DNA of 64,000 nt from Bacteroidota bacterium (GTDB lineage Bacteria > Bacteroidota > Bacteroidia > Chitinophagales > Chitinophagaceae), in NCBI GenBank assembly GCA_947487525.1, contig CANKWR010000002.1, positions 25,389-89,388 of the forward strand. The letters are read 5' to 3'. Below the pieces are notes generated by a model, which saw only the letters and a list, made by a program, of their open reading frames with translations, was not told the origin of the DNA and did no database searches. A program made the position numbers and the translations under genes. This document shows, piece after piece, positions 18,141 to 26,646 of the stretch (positions within the stretch are counted from its first letter, which is position 1; every line of letters begins with the position of its first letter).

Positions 18141-20636
18141 ATGCAAGTTTTAAAGTTTGGAGGAAGTTCAGTGGGAAGTGCCGAGGCAATCGCTCAAGTG
18201 GTGGATATTGTGGTTGAATCAATCAAAAAAGAACCCACTATTGTGGTGGTTTCTGCTATGAGTGGTGTAACGGATCAGTTATTGATGTTGGCGCAAAGTG
18301 CATCCCAAGGAAATGAAGCCTACAAATCTATTATTCAACATATTGAACAAAAACATTTGGACACAGTGCGTGCCTTGTTGCCTGTACAAGCACAGTCTGC
18401 CACTTTAAGTTTGGTAAAACAAACCATTAACGAATTAGAAGCTAATTGTGAAGGACTATTCAAGTTAAAAGAATTGTCCAATCGCATGCAGGATAAAATT
18501 GTAAGCTTTGGTGAAATATTGTCATCTAAAATTATTGCTGCCACTTTTGCATCAAAAGGAATTCATCAACAATGGGTAGACTCCAGGTTGTTAATCAAAA
18601 CCAATTCAAATTATTCCAATGCAATATTGGATAAGGAGTTAACCACAAAAACAATACAAACTTATTTTGCAAGTGCCGAGAATAATAAGTTTGACTTATA
18701 TATTGCACCTGGTTTTATTGCATCGGATGCCGAAGGCAATACGACCACTTTGGGGAGAGGGGGTTCCGATTATACTGGTGCGATTTATGCAGCAACCGTT
18801 AAAGCCACGGCTTTAGAAATTTGGACCGATGTAAGTGGAATGATGACTGCGGATCCTAGAATGGTACAAAACGCCAAAGAAATTCCACAAATTTCCTATC
18901 AGGAAGCTATGGAGTTATCGCATTTTGGCGCCAAAGTTATTTATCCGCCAACCATACAACCGGTAATGCATCAAAACATACCGGTATGGATTAAAAATAC
19001 GTTTGAGCCCAATCATCCGGGTACCTTAATTAAGAATGAATCACCGAATGATAATAATTTTATTAGAGGCATTTCCAGTATCAAAGACATTTGTTTATTG
19101 AGTTTGGAGGGAAGCGGTATGGTGGGCATACCCGGTTTTTCAAAACGATTGTTTGATACTTTAGCTAAACAGCATATTAATATTAACTTAATTACACAAA
19201 GTTCTTCGGAACATTCTATTTGTGTAGGGGTCAACGCCAATGATGCCTATCAAGCAAAAATTGCAGTAGATACTGAATTTGAACAAGAAATTAATACCCA
19301 AAAAGTAGAACCCCTAATTGTAGAGAAGGAAGTGGCTATTTTAGCATTGGTGGGTGAGCAAATGAAAAATCATCCAGGGGTGAGTGGTAAAATGTTTGGT
19401 GTGTTGGGACGCAATGGTATCAATGTAAGGGCGATTGCACAAGGATCTTCTGAAAAAAATATCACCGCGGTGATTGCATCATCGGATGTGAAAAAAGCCA
19501 TTAACGTATTGCATGAGGAGTTTTTTGAAACTTCGTACAAGCAAGTAAACGTATATATCGCCGGTGCGGGTAACGTGGGAGGAAAATTAATTGACCAAAT
19601 AGGTCATCAAATAGCGTACTTAAAAAAAGCATTACGCTTGCAAATTAATTTAGTAGGGATTGCCAATAGTAAACGACAGTTAATTAATGTAGAGGGTATT
19701 GAGGTAAGTAATTGGAAAGCGCAATTGGCTGAAGCACCTACTGGTACGATCACTGATTATGTTGCAGCCATTATAGAAAACAATTTACGCAATTCCATTT
19801 TTGTAGATGTAACTGCCCATGAAGCTGTTGCTAATGTGTATACACAATTATTAGAAAAAGCAGTATCGGTAGTGGCATGTAATAAAATTGCTTGTTCGGC
19901 TTCTTATGAAAATTATGCAAAGTTAAAAAGTTTAGCGCGCGCTTTTAATGCTTCTTTCTTATTTGAAACCAATGTGGGCGCCAGTTTACCCATTATTGGC
20001 ACTTTAAATGATTTAATCCGCAGTGGTGATCGTATTCATACCATTGAAGCGGTATTGTCAGGTACTTTAAATTTTGTATTTAATAATTATGCTGGAAGAA
20101 CGGATGGAAAGTCGTTCTCTTCAGTAGTGCGTCAAGCACAGGCAGAGGGCTATACCGAGCCGGATCCAAGACTGGATTTAGGCGGCACGGATGTGATGCG
20201 CAAAATAATGATATTGGCACGTGAAGCTGGTACAAAATTAGAGATGAGTGATATTGAGAATGAGTCCTTCTTGCCAGCAAGTTGTTTTAATGGAAGTGTA
20301 GAAGATTTTTACGCCGAGATGGAAAAGCAGGAAGCTCATTTTAAAAAATTATACGACGCTGCGGCAGCCGAGGGTTGTAAATTAAAATTTGTAGCGAAGT
20401 ATGAAAGTAATCATAACGCTGCTAAAGAAAATGGAAAAGCAGCAACAGCGAAAGTAGGTTTACAACATATTCAACCAAGCTCCGATTTTTATCATTTGTA
20501 TGGCAAGGACAATTTAGTATTGTTTTATAGTATGCGTTATCCTGCATTGCCATTGGTTATTAAAGGAGCGGGTGCTGGAGCTGATGTAACCGCATCGGGT
20601 GTGTTTGCAGACATTATAAGAGCCGCAAGAGTATAG
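18141..20636 (+). CDS. thrA: Bifunctional aspartokinase / homoserine dehydrogenase
   Basis: An 831-residue fusion. The N-terminal aspartokinase (about residues 1-290) has MQVLKFGGSSVGSAEAI and LGRGGSDYTGAIYA. Paired ACT domains (about 300-460) follow, including GMVGIPGFSKRLF and VSGKMFGVLGRNGINVRAIAQ. The C-terminal homoserine dehydrogenase (about 470-831) has YIAGAGNVGGKLIDQ and VLSGTLNFVFNNY. It catalyses the first and third steps from aspartate to threonine. Its usual partners thrB and thrC do not follow; the operon ends at a long inverted repeat. Being last behind ilvA, it would supply carbon towards isoleucine. Confidence 0.96.
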   Translation: MQVLKFGGSSVGSAEAIAQVVDIVVESIKKEPTIVVVSAMSGVTDQLLMLAQSASQGNEAYKSIIQHIEQKHLDTVRALLPVQAQSATLSLVKQTINELEANCEGLFKLKELSNRMQDKIVSFGEILSSKIIAATFASKGIHQQWVDSRLLIKTNSNYSNAILDKELTTKTIQTYFASAENNKFDLYIAPGFIASDAEGNTTTLGRGGSDYTGAIYAATVKATALEIWTDVSGMMTADPRMVQNAKEIPQISYQEAMELSHFGAKVIYPPTIQPVMHQNIPVWIKNTFEPNHPGTLIKNESPNDNNFIRGISSIKDICLLSLEGSGMVGIPGFSKRLFDTLAKQHININLITQSSSEHSICVGVNANDAYQAKIAVDTEFEQEINTQKVEPLIVEKEVAILALVGEQMKNHPGVSGKMFGVLGRNGINVRAIAQGSSEKNITAVIASSDVKKAINVLHEEFFETSYKQVNVYIAGAGNVGGKLIDQIGHQIAYLKKALRLQINLVGIANSKRQLINVEGIEVSNWKAQLAEAPTGTITDYVAAIIENNLRNSIFVDVTAHEAVANVYTQLLEKAVSVVACNKIACSASYENYAKLKSLARAFNASFLFETNVGASLPIIGTLNDLIRSGDRIHTIEAVLSGTLNFVFNNYAGRTDGKSFSSVVRQAQAEGYTEPDPRLDLGGTDVMRKIMILAREAGTKLEMSDIENESFLPASCFNGSVEDFYAEMEKQEAHFKKLYDAAAAEGCKLKFVAKYESNHNAAKENGKAATAKVGLQHIQPSSDFYHLYGKDNLVLFYSMRYPALPLVIKGAGAGADVTASGVFADIIRAARV

Positions 20637-20763
20637 TTCAAAAAAACTGAGCAGGAAAGGATATTTACACCGAGTCGTAATTTGTAGCTATTCCAATGGG
20701 AGTTAGCTTTGATGCATTTAAATGCTGGATGTTAAATAAAGTGAATACTTTATTTAGTTGATA

Positions 20764-20808
20764 CTTAATTATAAAGGGCGACTCGCTGAGTCGCCCTTTA
20801 TAATTAAG
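20764..20808. terminator. Perfect 21-bp inverted repeat closing the leu-ilv-thrA operon
   Basis: Positions 20764-20784 are the exact reverse complement of 20788-20808, with a 3-base loop (gct) and a GC-rich core (gggcgactc) in the upper stem. It lies about 130 bp after the thrA stop. The AT-rich lower stem supplies a partial T-tract on both strands, so it may terminate from either side. Confidence 0.65.
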
Positions 20809-20864
20809 CTTGCTATAGTAAAGCTAATTTTAACTTTACGAACTCATTAAAAACTTTAATCGCA

Positions 20865-20890
20865 TTCGTACATTGAACTACAAGTACGAA
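20865..20890 (-). terminator. Hairpin behind the nitroreductase gene
   Basis: Positions 20865-20871 pair with 20884-20890 (7 bp), and three more pairs form inside after a one-base bulge. Read on the minus strand it starts 9 bp after the nitroreductase stop, and a short T-run follows about 10 bases later. Termination is plausible but not typical. Confidence 0.4.
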
Positions 20891-20899
20891 AAAGGTTTT

Positions 20900-21529
20900 T
20901 TATTTTTTAATGATTAATTTTTCGTTCACGCGTCTTACTTTTTTAGCGGTCACTAAATAATCACTCGCTGCGTCTCTGTAACCCAGTGTCATTGCAACTG
21001 CTGCGTGTAGGCCTAATTCTTTTAAACCTAATATTTCATCTACCGCATCAGGCATAAATCCTTCCATTGGCGTTGCATCTACTTCCTCAGCAGCAGCAGC
21101 CACTAATCCAAATCCTAAAGCAAGGTATGTTTGCTTAGCAGCCCAAGTAGTGGCTTGTTCTGGCGTTAAGTTTTTGATTGAACCATTAATGTAACCAGCA
21201 AAATCATTTAAGCTTTCGACAGGTACACCTCTTTGTGCTGCGATATCTGCCATGTATTCAGCAACTTCTTTTTCAGTTACACTGTTCCATGTAGCAAAAA
21301 CTACTACTGCGCTACCGTCCACCACTTGTGATTGATTGTAAAATGCAGGTTGTAATTTTTTTCTAGTTTCTTCATCTTCTACTACAATAATAGAATAAGG
21401 GGTTAAGCCAAAAGCACTTGGTGCTAAACGGGTAGCTTCTAAAATGTTGTTTAATTTCTCCGCTGGTATTTTGCTACCGTTCATTTTTTTAACAGCATAA
21501 CGCCAATTTAATGCATCTAATAAATTCAT
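20900..21529 (-). CDS. Nitroreductase-family NAD(P)H-dependent oxidoreductase
   Basis: A 209-residue flavoprotein of the nitroreductase (NfsB-like) superfamily. The FMN-binding opening is LNWRYAVKKM near residue 7, and EATRLAPSAFGLTPYSIIVV follows near residue 32. The region from about 150 (EEVDATPMEGF) is the substrate and FMN phosphate segment of this group. Such enzymes reduce nitro compounds, quinones or flavins; the physiological substrate cannot be read from sequence. It is cytosolic and transcribed alone from a recognisable promoter. Confidence 0.88.
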   Translation of the reverse strand: MNLLDALNWRYAVKKMNGSKIPAEKLNNILEATRLAPSAFGLTPYSIIVVEDEETRKKLQPAFYNQSQVVDGSAVVVFATWNSVTEKEVAEYMADIAAQRGVPVESLNDFAGYINGSIKNLTPEQATTWAAKQTYLALGFGLVAAAAEEVDATPMEGFMPDAVDEILGLKELGLHAAVAMTLGYRDAASDYLVTAKKVRRVNEKLIIKK

Positions 21530-21563
21530 ATTGATTGTTTTATATTAATTAATGTTTGAACAT

Positions 21564-21594
21564 CAAAATTACAACATTCACTGCTTTCCACCAA
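21564..21594 (-). promoter_or_regulatory. Bacteroidota-type promoter of the nitroreductase gene
   Basis: On the minus strand, a TTG (complement of 21592-21594) is followed after 20 bases by TAATTTTG (complement of 21564-21571). This fits the Bacteroidota TTG-N17-23-TAnnTTTG consensus. The predicted start of transcription is about 28 bp ahead of the ATG. Confidence 0.55.
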
Positions 21595-21754
21595 GTATTG
21601 TTGTTGTTGACCATTCAAATACTATAACCCTATTTTCTCTAAATTGTTCAAAATCAATTCATTAAATTAAATATAGACTCCTGTCGCAAGGTATAAATAC
21701 TTGATATTGGATGGGTTGGGCCGGTAAATTCATGATTCATCAAAATCAATTGTT

Positions 21755-22429
21755 ATGCAACCAAAAACCATGGTCTCTTTATTCATCCTTATCACAAGCC
21801 TGTTCTTTGGCTGCACAAAAACACAGGCCTTGCCCAACCCAATGCCTGAAGTGCCCCTTTCACAGGATACCCATTTTATTCAACTGGTGAACCTGGAACA
21901 AACCTTTAATGATTTTATTGTTGCATTAGCAGCGCGGAAAGGTTTGACTATTTTCGAATTCAAAAATAAAATTGAAACCCTCAATGATAATCAGCTACAT
22001 TCAACAAAGGGATTGGATGCGTTCAATAAATTTATGGGTGCTGAAAATATTTTGTATTTGAAGGAGTACGCTAAAAACTACCAAATGCATTGGCAACAAA
22101 TCAACAAAAAATACAATGATGTTTCCATGCAAAATATCCAAGAAGCTTGTGTGCAATTGTATGCACAAAGTTATAATAGTGTGACTCCCACAGGCAGTTC
22201 CTTATTTTCAGTTGCAAGTAATTCATTGATTGCTGTGAATAAAAATGAAAATTGTGGTTGGAGATTTCCATTGTGTATGGCTGCAGCCACTTCGGGCGCT
22301 ATACTATGTCATGCAGCTTGTATTGGAGGCACTGCCGGTTTAGGAACACCCGCTTGCATTTTATTATGCGGTACCTTACAAGCAGCAGGTGGGGTTGCTT
22401 GTATTGATAATTATTGTCCATTACCTTAA
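21755..22429 (+). CDS. Lipoprotein with a cysteine-rich, bacteriocin-like C-terminal domain
   Basis: A 224-residue protein with a lipoprotein signal (hydrophobic run ending LFFGC, lipidation Cys20). Residues 25-160 are polar and helical with no motif I recognise. The last 61 residues change character: eight cysteines at about 167, 174, 185, 189, 201, 205, 216 and 221, spaced by Gly/Ala-rich hydrophobic segments such as MAAATSGAILCHAACIGG. The layout recalls the mature part of halocin C8-type or fulvocin-related peptides, which are processed from longer precursors. No protease or exporter gene is adjacent. A small membrane protein starts 9 bp downstream. Function is unknown; the resemblance is in pattern, not in a confirmed family. 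Confidence 0.6.
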   Translation: MQPKTMVSLFILITSLFFGCTKTQALPNPMPEVPLSQDTHFIQLVNLEQTFNDFIVALAARKGLTIFEFKNKIETLNDNQLHSTKGLDAFNKFMGAENILYLKEYAKNYQMHWQQINKKYNDVSMQNIQEACVQLYAQSYNSVTPTGSSLFSVASNSLIAVNKNENCGWRFPLCMAAATSGAILCHAACIGGTAGLGTPACILLCGTLQAAGGVACIDNYCPLP

Positions 22430-22438
22430 ATTAATATT

Positions 22439-22606
22439 ATGAATAAAACATTCTCCCTAGCTATTATGGTGTATCTAATGATTTCGGTTATTTTTTTTAA
22501 AAAAATCATACAAACCGATGCTGGCTTGATTGGCTATTTTGTCATTAGTATAGGTATGCTATTGTATTTATTTTTCTCTACTAGAAAAAAGAAAACTTTA
22601 GATTAA
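22439..22606 (+). CDS. Small two-helix membrane protein (55 aa), possible partner of the Cys-rich lipoprotein
   Basis: ATG 22439 to TAA 22606 encodes 55 residues with two predicted membrane helices (about 5-20 and 30-47), a polar loop KKIIQTDAG between them, and a basic C-terminal end (STRKKKTLD). It starts 9 bp after the lipoprotein stop on the same strand, so the two are probably co-transcribed. Small two-helix proteins beside bacteriocin-like genes often give immunity, but no family is recognised here and that role is inferred only from position. Confidence 0.6.
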   Translation: MNKTFSLAIMVYLMISVIFFKKIIQTDAGLIGYFVISIGMLLYLFFSTRKKKTLD

Positions 22607-22669
22607 TTCCCCAAATATTTGCAAGTACTCATTGAATGTTTGTTATTTTTAAGGACAAAATTCAACGCC

Positions 22670-23797
22670 ATGCTTTCATTTATGCCTAAGTTATTTACCC
22701 TAAGTTGTGTATTGCTACTATTGGCGGTACATCCAATGAATACAGGGTTTGCGCAAGCAAATACCTCCATGCAAAAGCAACCTGCCCCCAATGTTATTAT
22801 CATCACCACCGATGGTTTTAGGTGGCAGGAGGTTTTTGGTGGAATGGATACCTCATTAGCCAATCATCCAAAATTCAATCAAGGCGATAGCGCTTATATC
22901 TATAATAAGTATGGCGCAAAAGAGTTGAGTGCAAGACAAAAACAACTCATGCCTTTTTTCTGGAATCAAATTGCAAAGGAGGGTATGTTGTTTGGCAACA
23001 GATATGTTGGCAACAAGGTGGATGTTGCGAACCCGCATTGGTTTTCTTATCCTGGTTATAACGAAATATTTACGGGCTATCCCGACTCGGCGATTAATTC
23101 CAATGACTACATGCCGAATCCGCATAGCAATGTATTGGCTTTTTTAAATGCACAAGCAGCGTATAAAAATAAAGTAGCGGCCTTTGGTGCATGGGATGCT
23201 TTTGATAGAATTTTAAATGAAAAAGTTGCTGGATTCCCCGTGATTAATGGATTTGAATCCATCACCCAATTGTTACAAGATCCTGTAGCTAAAAGTATCA
23301 GTGAGGGCTTGAAGGATTCTTATAAACCATTTAAGGAAGTAGAGTGTTTGGATGTATATACCCATCAGCAGGCATTACATTATTTGAAAACAAAACAACC
23401 CAAGGCATTGTATATTAGTTATGGTGAAACCGATGAGTGGGCACACCATGCACATTATAGAGATTATTTAGACGCAGCACATCAGGTGGATGCATGGATT
23501 GCGCAAATTTGGAATTGGGTACAATCCACTCCGGGATATAAGGACAACACTTATTTATTGGTGACCACCGATCACGGAAGGGGATTTAAGGAGGCTTGGA
23601 CCGATCATGGTGCCGATGTAAATGGCGCTTCCAGTATTTGGTTTGCTTTAATGGGGCCCAATTTACAACCCATCGGTGCCCTAGGCGCACAAACCAGTAA
23701 GGTACAATTGTACCAAAAGCAATTGGCGGCCACTATGACTAAACTCATGGGCAAACCCTTTGTAGCCAATCATCCTATTGGCAGTCCTATTTATTAG
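22670..23797 (+). CDS. Exported alkaline-phosphatase superfamily hydrolase
   Basis: A protein of about 375 residues with a signal peptide ending near NTGFAQ. The metal-binding opening is VIIITTDGFRWQEVFGGMD, with the nucleophile region at TTDG. Further metal ligands are in YISYGETDEWAHHAHY and LVTTDHGRGFKEAWTDHGAD. This pattern matches the phosphodiesterase / phosphonoacetate hydrolase / sulfatase-like group of the superfamily; whether it cleaves phosphate or sulfate esters is not clear. ATG 22670 is used; ATG 22682 is equally acceptable and still gives a good signal peptide. It begins 63 bp after the small membrane protein. Confidence 0.82.
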   Translation: MLSFMPKLFTLSCVLLLLAVHPMNTGFAQANTSMQKQPAPNVIIITTDGFRWQEVFGGMDTSLANHPKFNQGDSAYIYNKYGAKELSARQKQLMPFFWNQIAKEGMLFGNRYVGNKVDVANPHWFSYPGYNEIFTGYPDSAINSNDYMPNPHSNVLAFLNAQAAYKNKVAAFGAWDAFDRILNEKVAGFPVINGFESITQLLQDPVAKSISEGLKDSYKPFKEVECLDVYTHQQALHYLKTKQPKALYISYGETDEWAHHAHYRDYLDAAHQVDAWIAQIWNWVQSTPGYKDNTYLLVTTDHGRGFKEAWTDHGADVNGASSIWFALMGPNLQPIGALGAQTSKVQLYQKQLAATMTKLMGKPFVANHPIGSPIY

Positions 23798-23825
23798 CAG
23801 CGGTAGGAAACTTATAATATTACCG

Positions 23826-23833
23826 TAACTTTG
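23826..23833 (+). promoter_or_regulatory. Promoter -7 element ahead of the RGPP-protein / TonB-receptor genes
   Basis: TAACTTTG exactly matches TAnnTTTG. No clear TTG is found at the -33 distance. The start of transcription would lie only a few bases ahead of ATG 23844, giving a very short leader. Confidence 0.4.
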
Positions 23834-23843
23834 TTTTCTACAA

Positions 23844-24185
23844 ATGGTACAAAATAGGTACATACGATTTTTTTTAGCAAGCTTCATGCTTGTGGTGTTT
23901 GCTTTTAGCATTACGCCGCAAAAAAATATCCATGATTTTGTTGCAAAGCATATTGACCCGACTACTTGTTCGGTGCATGTTAATTTACCTATTGAGCAAT
24001 TAGAAAATACAAGCATCCATTGTTCTTTTGATCAGTTGGTGGCTACCTCTCCCTTTGTACATTATAATTTTGAAATAGTACTCACGACGCCTTCTGTTGC
24101 CAGCATTAAAAATGACACCGGAATTTGGCGTAAAGAAAGTACTTCCTTATCCCATTTTGATTCCCGTGGTCCGCCCATTATATAA
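23844..24185 (+). CDS. Small exported protein ending in RGPP, upstream of a TonB receptor
   Basis: A 113-residue protein with an N-terminal hydrophobic segment (FFLASFMLVVFAFSI) serving as signal or anchor. The body contains several His and Cys residues (HDFVAKHIDPTTCSVHV and SIHCSFDQL). The C-terminus ends FDSRGPPII. Bacteroidota often encode a short exported protein with a terminal (L)RGPP motif directly ahead of a TonB-dependent receptor; this gene has both the motif and the place, 62 bp before the receptor. Its role is unknown. The His/Cys content is compatible with metal handling, but no metal-binding motif is proven. Confidence 0.65.
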   Translation: MVQNRYIRFFLASFMLVVFAFSITPQKNIHDFVAKHIDPTTCSVHVNLPIEQLENTSIHCSFDQLVATSPFVHYNFEIVLTTPSVASIKNDTGIWRKESTSLSHFDSRGPPII

Positions 24186-24247
24186 TTGAATTTTGAATTG
24201 TGCCCTGTGCACATGGTTTTATTTTTATCAATTTCAATATATAATTT

Positions 24248-26623
24248 ATGTTTAAACATATCTCTATTTTGCTGTTTGTACTTTTTTGTATCCACAGCGA
24301 ATCAATTGCACAAAGCAAAAAACAAAACTTTATTTTAACAGGCAAGGTCACGGACGAAGCCACTGGACAGCCTTTGCAGGGAGCCAGCATTTATTTTCCT
24401 GAATTTAAAAAAGGCGTCATCACCAACGATAAAGGTATTTATGAAATTAATGTACCCGAGGGTGAACATATTGTAGAAGTGAATTATATCGGGTTTTCTA
24501 TTTATACCAAAACAATATTGGTTAAATTAAATCAACAAGAAAATTTTATACTAGGACATAGTGCCGTAGAAACTGCGAATGTTACCGTGACTAGTTTTTT
24601 ACGTGCCACGAGTTCACGCAAAACACCCACGCCCATATACATTTTAAAAAAGGAAGACCTATTTAAATCCTCCAGTACCAATTTTATTGACGCCTTGTCA
24701 AAAACACCTGGAGTTTCTCAATTAACTACTGGTCCAGCTATTTCCAAACCCATTATTAGAGGACTAGGTTATAATAGAGTAATGGTAATGAATGATGGAG
24801 TAAGACAGGAGGGACAACAATGGGGAGACGAGCATGGCATTGAAATTGATGAATACAATGTTACCCGCACGGAGGTTTTAAAAGTACCTGCTTCTATTAT
24901 TTATGGTAGTGAAGCATTGAGTGGGGTGATTAATGTAGTATCCAATGTTCCTGTAGCCGAAGGTGCCATCAGGGGAAATATATTTAGCAATTATCAAAGC
25001 AATAATAATTTACAAGGACTTCACTTTGATCTCGCAGGCAACAACAAAGGATTTGTTTGGGGATTGAATGCCACTTCAAAAAAAGCAGGAGACTATCAAA
25101 ATAAATATGATGGCAACGTATTTAACTCCAAGTTCAATGAATTAAATGGCGGCGGATATATTGGTATCGAAAAGGATTGGGGGTATTCGCATTTAATTAT
25201 CAATCAGTTTAACCAAAAAATAGGCATGATTGAGGGAGAGCGTGATGCTAATGGATTGTTTATTAAACCCATTGCTGGTGGCGATTTTATTACACCCACC
25301 CAACAGGATTTTAACAGCACCACACCTACTGTTCCATATCAAAATATCAAACACACCAAATATATTTTAGACAATAGTATTCGCTGGGGTACTGGAAAAT
25401 TAAAAGCGAATATTGCCTACCAAAGAAACGAGCGACAAGAGTTCGGTAATATTGAGGACCCGACAGAAAAAAGTTTATACTTTGATTTGGGTACTTTAAA
25501 TTATTCCTTTCAATATTTATTACCTGAAAAAAATAATTGGAAAAATACCATTGGGGTAAATGGTATGCAACAGCAAAACATCAACAGGGGTGTGGAAGTG
25601 TTGATTCCTGAATATAAATCGGTTGAGCTGGGCTTGTTTTTTTATACCCAAAAAAGAGCCGGTAAGTTAACCATGAGTGGAGGTGCGCGTATTGATAAAA
25701 AAGGAATTGAATTTACCGATTTAGTCAATAATCAAAAACTGAAAAAGGATTACGGTGCCATGGCGGGTTCCTTTGGTTTAACGTATGAGGCAAGCGAAAA
25801 TTTAGTGTATAAATTTAATATGGCAAGTGGTTATAGAGCCCCTAACCTTCCTGAGCTAGGAAGTTATGGCGCACATGAAGGTACCAACCGTTATGAGTAT
25901 GGAAACACCAATTTAAAATCAGAAAAAAGTTTACAATTGGATTTAGGTGCCGAGTGGAGTAATGAGCATGTTTCCTTTAATGGAAGTATCTTTTACAATC
26001 AAATCACCGACTATATTTTTTACCAAAAACTAATGGGCAATAATGGCGCTGATTCAATTATTGTAAATGAAGAAGGCGATGCATTGTTTGCATTTGAGTA
26101 CAAACAACAAAATGCAAATTTAATGGGGGCTGAATTTAATTTAGATATTCACCCGCATCCCATTGATGGATTACATATTGAAAATACATTTTCTTATGTA
26201 AAAGGAACTTTTGCAGAAGCCATTGACGGCAGTAAGTATTTACCCAATATTCCACCATTAAGATGGATTTCAGAATTAAGGTATGAGCTTAAAAATAGTA
26301 AACGATCATTACAAAATTCATATTTTTCCTTGCAGTTGGACAATGTATTTGCCCAAAACAATCCATTTACTGGGAACAATACCGAAACTGCAACAGCGGG
26401 GTATCAGTTGTTCAATGTAGGTTTTGGCACACAGTATGTTCGTAAGGGCAAGCCCTTATTTATTATTGCATTCATGGCACAAAACTTAACCGATGTAGCC
26501 TATCAAAATCATTTGAGCAGGTTAAAATATACTGCTGAAAATTTAGAGACTGGACGAATGGGTGTATTTAATATGGGCCGCAACTTTAGTTTTAAATTGA
26601 ATATTCCGTTACAGTTTGATTAA
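24248..26623 (+). CDS. TonB-dependent outer-membrane receptor
   Basis: A 791-residue receptor with a signal peptide (about 22 residues, ending SIAQ). A carboxypeptidase-regulatory-like beta-sandwich (about 30-105, including LTGKVTDEATGQPLQGASIYF) comes first. The plug (about 120-235) has KPIIRGLGYNRVMVMNDGV, QQWGDEHGIEIDEY and IYGSEALSGVINVVSN. A beta-barrel then runs to a terminal aromatic-rich strand ending LQFD. The QQWGDEHG plug form is of the heavy-metal/siderophore receptor type rather than the SusC type, and no SusD gene follows. The ligand is unknown. Neighbours are the RGPP protein upstream and an exported peptidase downstream. Confidence 0.92.
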   Translation: MFKHISILLFVLFCIHSESIAQSKKQNFILTGKVTDEATGQPLQGASIYFPEFKKGVITNDKGIYEINVPEGEHIVEVNYIGFSIYTKTILVKLNQQENFILGHSAVETANVTVTSFLRATSSRKTPTPIYILKKEDLFKSSSTNFIDALSKTPGVSQLTTGPAISKPIIRGLGYNRVMVMNDGVRQEGQQWGDEHGIEIDEYNVTRTEVLKVPASIIYGSEALSGVINVVSNVPVAEGAIRGNIFSNYQSNNNLQGLHFDLAGNNKGFVWGLNATSKKAGDYQNKYDGNVFNSKFNELNGGGYIGIEKDWGYSHLIINQFNQKIGMIEGERDANGLFIKPIAGGDFITPTQQDFNSTTPTVPYQNIKHTKYILDNSIRWGTGKLKANIAYQRNERQEFGNIEDPTEKSLYFDLGTLNYSFQYLLPEKNNWKNTIGVNGMQQQNINRGVEVLIPEYKSVELGLFFYTQKRAGKLTMSGGARIDKKGIEFTDLVNNQKLKKDYGAMAGSFGLTYEASENLVYKFNMASGYRAPNLPELGSYGAHEGTNRYEYGNTNLKSEKSLQLDLGAEWSNEHVSFNGSIFYNQITDYIFYQKLMGNNGADSIIVNEEGDALFAFEYKQQNANLMGAEFNLDIHPHPIDGLHIENTFSYVKGTFAEAIDGSKYLPNIPPLRWISELRYELKNSKRSLQNSYFSLQLDNVFAQNNPFTGNNTETATAGYQLFNVGFGTQYVRKGKPLFIIAFMAQNLTDVAYQNHLSRLKYTAENLETGRMGVFNMGRNFSFKLNIPLQFD

Positions 26624-26646
26624 ATTTGTTTTTACAAACTATTCCT

